Source: Clostridium felsineum DSM 794
GTDB taxonomy: Bacteria; Bacillota; Clostridia; Clostridiales; Clostridiaceae
Assembly: GCF_002006355.2 (NCBI RefSeq)
Contig: NZ_CP096980.1
Coordinates: 1,550,001-1,614,000, forward strand
Direction: 5' to 3'
DNA length: 64,000 bases
Shown here: piece after piece, positions 62,855 to 64,000 of the stretch
Layout: each line of letters begins with the position of its first letter
How positions within the stretch are numbered: position 1 is the stretch's first letter
Program-made: the position numbers and the translations under genes
The notes under the pieces: generated by a model
Databases searched by the model: none
Told to the model about the DNA's origin: nothing
Seen by the model: the letters and a program-made list of their open reading frames with translations, nothing else

Positions 62855-62997
62855 GTGATAAAAACAAAAAATTAATGTATAAGAATAGTAGAGACAATTT
62901 TAAGTCCTTGCTATTCTTTTTTTAGCAACAATTATCTTAGGTCTTTTTAGGCTAACAAACTGTGTATAGGCAAATTCTGCTTATAGGCAGTTTTTTT
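62855..62997 (+). promoter_or_regulatory. Repeated leader element, copy F (promoter, P1, P2, P3)
   Basis: GTGATA-17-TATAAG, then P1 AGAATAGTAGAGAC with GTCCTTGCTATTCT (one mismatch) and T7, P2 TTAG-G-TC / GGCTAA with a T.G pair, and P3 AACTGTGTATAGGCA with TGCTTATAGGCAGTT and T7. The Spo0E-like gene starts 39 nt after the T run. Confidence 0.8.
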
Positions 62998-63035
62998 ATA
63001 TCTAAAATTTTAAAATTTGAAAGGTGGAATATTTT

Positions 63036-63188
63036 ATGAAAAACAAAATTGAAAAATTAAGAGGAGAGCTTTATATGCTAATTAAAAATCATAATTTAAC
63101 AGATTCAGAGGTATTAACAAAATCACAAGTATTGCAGAACGAAATAAATAGTTTTATGAAAAAAGATTTAAAGGTAAAAGCTTCATGA
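63036..63188 (+). CDS. Spo0E-like aspartyl-phosphate phosphatase
   Basis: A 50-residue protein, MKNKIEKLRGELYMLIKN followed by LTDSEVLTKSQVLQNEI. The two-helix layout with LRxELxxLI and the SQxLxxxI motif is the Spo0E family pattern. Chromosomal Spo0E proteins dephosphorylate Spo0A and delay sporulation. AAAGGTGG site. The stop overlaps the next start (ATGA). Under leader copy F. Confidence 0.75.
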   Translation: MKNKIEKLRGELYMLIKNHNLTDSEVLTKSQVLQNEINSFMKKDLKVKAS

Positions 63189-63385
63189 GAGGATACATAA
63201 GTAAACAATTTATTTGGATACAATATAGAAATTACATCGTTATTTATATAAACAACACAATGCTTGTAGGTATAATTTTGAATGAATTTGTTGTTTACTT
63301 TAAGAAAATAAGAAAAGAGTTTGTTAACTTAGTAGATGCATTAAGTGTTATGGAGCTGGAACTAAGGAATAGAGAAAAGTGTTAG
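63185..63385 (+). CDS. Small protein coupled to the Spo0E-like gene
   Basis: Starts inside the Spo0E-like stop (ATGA). The 66-residue product has a hydrophobic middle (YIVIYINNTMLVGIILNEFVV), possibly a membrane segment, and a charged C-terminal helix. Its last codons form the 5' arm of a terminator-like hairpin. The function is unknown. Confidence 0.45.
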   Translation: MRGYISKQFIWIQYRNYIVIYINNTMLVGIILNEFVVYFKKIRKEFVNLVDALSVMELELRNREKC

Positions 63386-63409
63386 ATTACATATCTAGCA
63401 CTTTTATTT
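63377..63409 (+). terminator. Terminator-like hairpin before the primase gene
   Basis: AAGTGTTAGAT (63377-63387, overlapping the upstream stop) pairs with ATCTAGCACTT (63392-63402), one G.U pair, followed by a T-rich run. The TTG start of the primase gene is 34 nt later. Confidence 0.65.
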
Positions 63410-63442
63410 TACATATAAAAAAGTTGAAAGGAGTTGTTTATA

Positions 63443-64000
63443 TTGAATGAAAAAATTGATTATGACACTGATCCTAGACTTAGTATTTTAAATGTAGCAG
63501 ATAAATGTGGAATATTATATAGGCAAGAAGGTAAAAGATTTACAAGTGTATGTCCATTTTGTGGTTCTGAATTAGGACATTTCTATTTAACACCTGAAGA
63601 TAAAAAATACAAGAATGTTTATCATTGTGTTAAATGTGGAGAACATGGTTCAGGTATTATGCTTTATTCAAAGCTTCATAACTGTACTAATAAAGATTCT
63701 TTTAAAGAGTTAATGGGTTTTGATGTAAGTTCATCTACAATTAATTTTATAAAGGAAGCTAAAAAGGTTGCTAGTGTAAAGTTAAATCATATGGCACCTA
63801 TTGAGGTTAGGAACAAAGTATATAGGAATTTAATTAGAAGAATATCGTTGTCTGAGAAACATTATTTAAACCTTAGAAATAGGGGACTTTCAGAGTATGA
63901 TATTAAAAATAATGGTTATAAGACATTACCTTTTGATAAAGACTTGAAAAAGAGAATATGTAGAGAACTTATAGGAGTTGGATTTAATCTTGCTGGAATA
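63443..64000 (+). CDS. DnaG-like primase, CHC2 zinc-finger part (runs off the window)
   Basis: TTG start nine bases after GAAAGGAG. The visible 186 residues include a CHC2-type zinc-binding domain (TSVCPFCGSELGHFYL, then NVYHCVKCGEHGSGIML, residues about 35-75) and a following helical linker. The Toprim domain would lie beyond the right edge. It would make primers at the plasmid fork, in line with the plasmid clamp and clamp loader. Confidence 0.75.
   Translation, partial: MNEKIDYDTDPRLSILNVADKCGILYRQEGKRFTSVCPFCGSELGHFYLTPEDKKYKNVYHCVKCGEHGSGIMLYSKLHNCTNKDSFKELMGFDVSSSTINFIKEAKKVASVKLNHMAPIEVRNKVYRNLIRRISLSEKHYLNLRNRGLSEYDIKNNGYKTLPFDKDLKKRICRELIGVGFNLAGI

Noticed and set aside
18594..62997. 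The six repeated leader elements as a MITE or insertion sequence
   Set aside because: They have no terminal inverted repeats or visible target duplications, always lie in the same orientation before a core gene, and differ in ways that keep RNA pairing. Regulatory leaders explain this better than mobility.
1..64000. Minus-strand genes
   Set aside because: All minus-strand frames of 60-160 codons lie opposite convincing + strand genes, are rich in Phe, Ser and Leu as expected for antisense frames, and lack ribosome binding sites. None was supported.

Overview
The window is an AT-rich, Gram-positive, clostridial-looking stretch. It has strong GGAGG-type ribosome binding sites, mostly TAA stops, ChW repeats (typical of Clostridium), SpoVG and Spo0E-like proteins, and all convincing genes on the + strand. 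The content (ParM/ParR partition, VirD4/TraG coupling protein, topoisomerase III, PcfK/PcfJ, plasmid-borne DNA polymerase III subunits) fits part of a large, probably conjugative clostridial plasmid. It resembles in kind the large plasmids of the C. botulinum/C. sporogenes group, but that comparison is an inference. No rRNA, tRNA, CRISPR array or replication initiator was recognised.

Layout. 1-10.3 kb: a Tad/Flp-type pilus locus (CpaE-like ATPase, TadA, TadB, TadC, Flp pilin, TadE/F-like pseudopilins, CpaB-like SAF protein, a membrane Ala/Gln/Gly-rich protein, a 990-residue secreted ChW protein and a prepilin peptidase). 10.3-13.4 kb: SpoVG, actin-like ParM, ParR, an iteron-like centromere region and a RusA-like resolvase. 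13.4-24.3 kb: mostly small plasmid or phage-like genes, including winged-helix, Mrr-nuclease, KilA/Ant and DUF2786 proteins and three broken ORFs. 24.3-27.9 kb: accessory genes (DUF2971, DUF4145-like with zinc ribbon, TPR). 27.9-36.5 kb: TopB, a winged-helix protein, VirD4/TraG split by a 2.8-kb group II intron, and an S1-domain protein. 36.7-64 kb: replication and recombination genes (SSB-tailed protein, two UvrD-type helicases, Rad50-like ATPase, HolA, DnaX, SSB, DnaN, DnaG-like primase at the edge) interleaved with cargo (SIR2-NTPase, XRE-ImmA pair, repeat/SH3 protein, Big2 protein).

The most striking feature is not a protein. About 150-bp intergenic elements occur six times (near 18.6, 39.1, 44.7, 50.6, 57.6 and 62.9 kb). 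Each has a promoter-like GTGATA-17-TATAAG sequence, a terminator hairpin (P1), a short hairpin with a bulged G (P2), and a second terminator hairpin (P3) ending only 26-38 nt before a start codon. Pairing in P2 and P3 is kept by compensating changes and G.U pairs. P3 alone recurs before dnaN and the PcfK-like gene, and unrelated terminator hairpins lie just upstream of most other core operons. Several are too close to the start codon for any promoter to fit between. This suggests that core plasmid genes are controlled by transcription attenuation or antitermination in a shared, apparently undescribed RNA leader. The cargo genes lack such leaders, and five of the six full elements lie directly downstream of a cargo gene.
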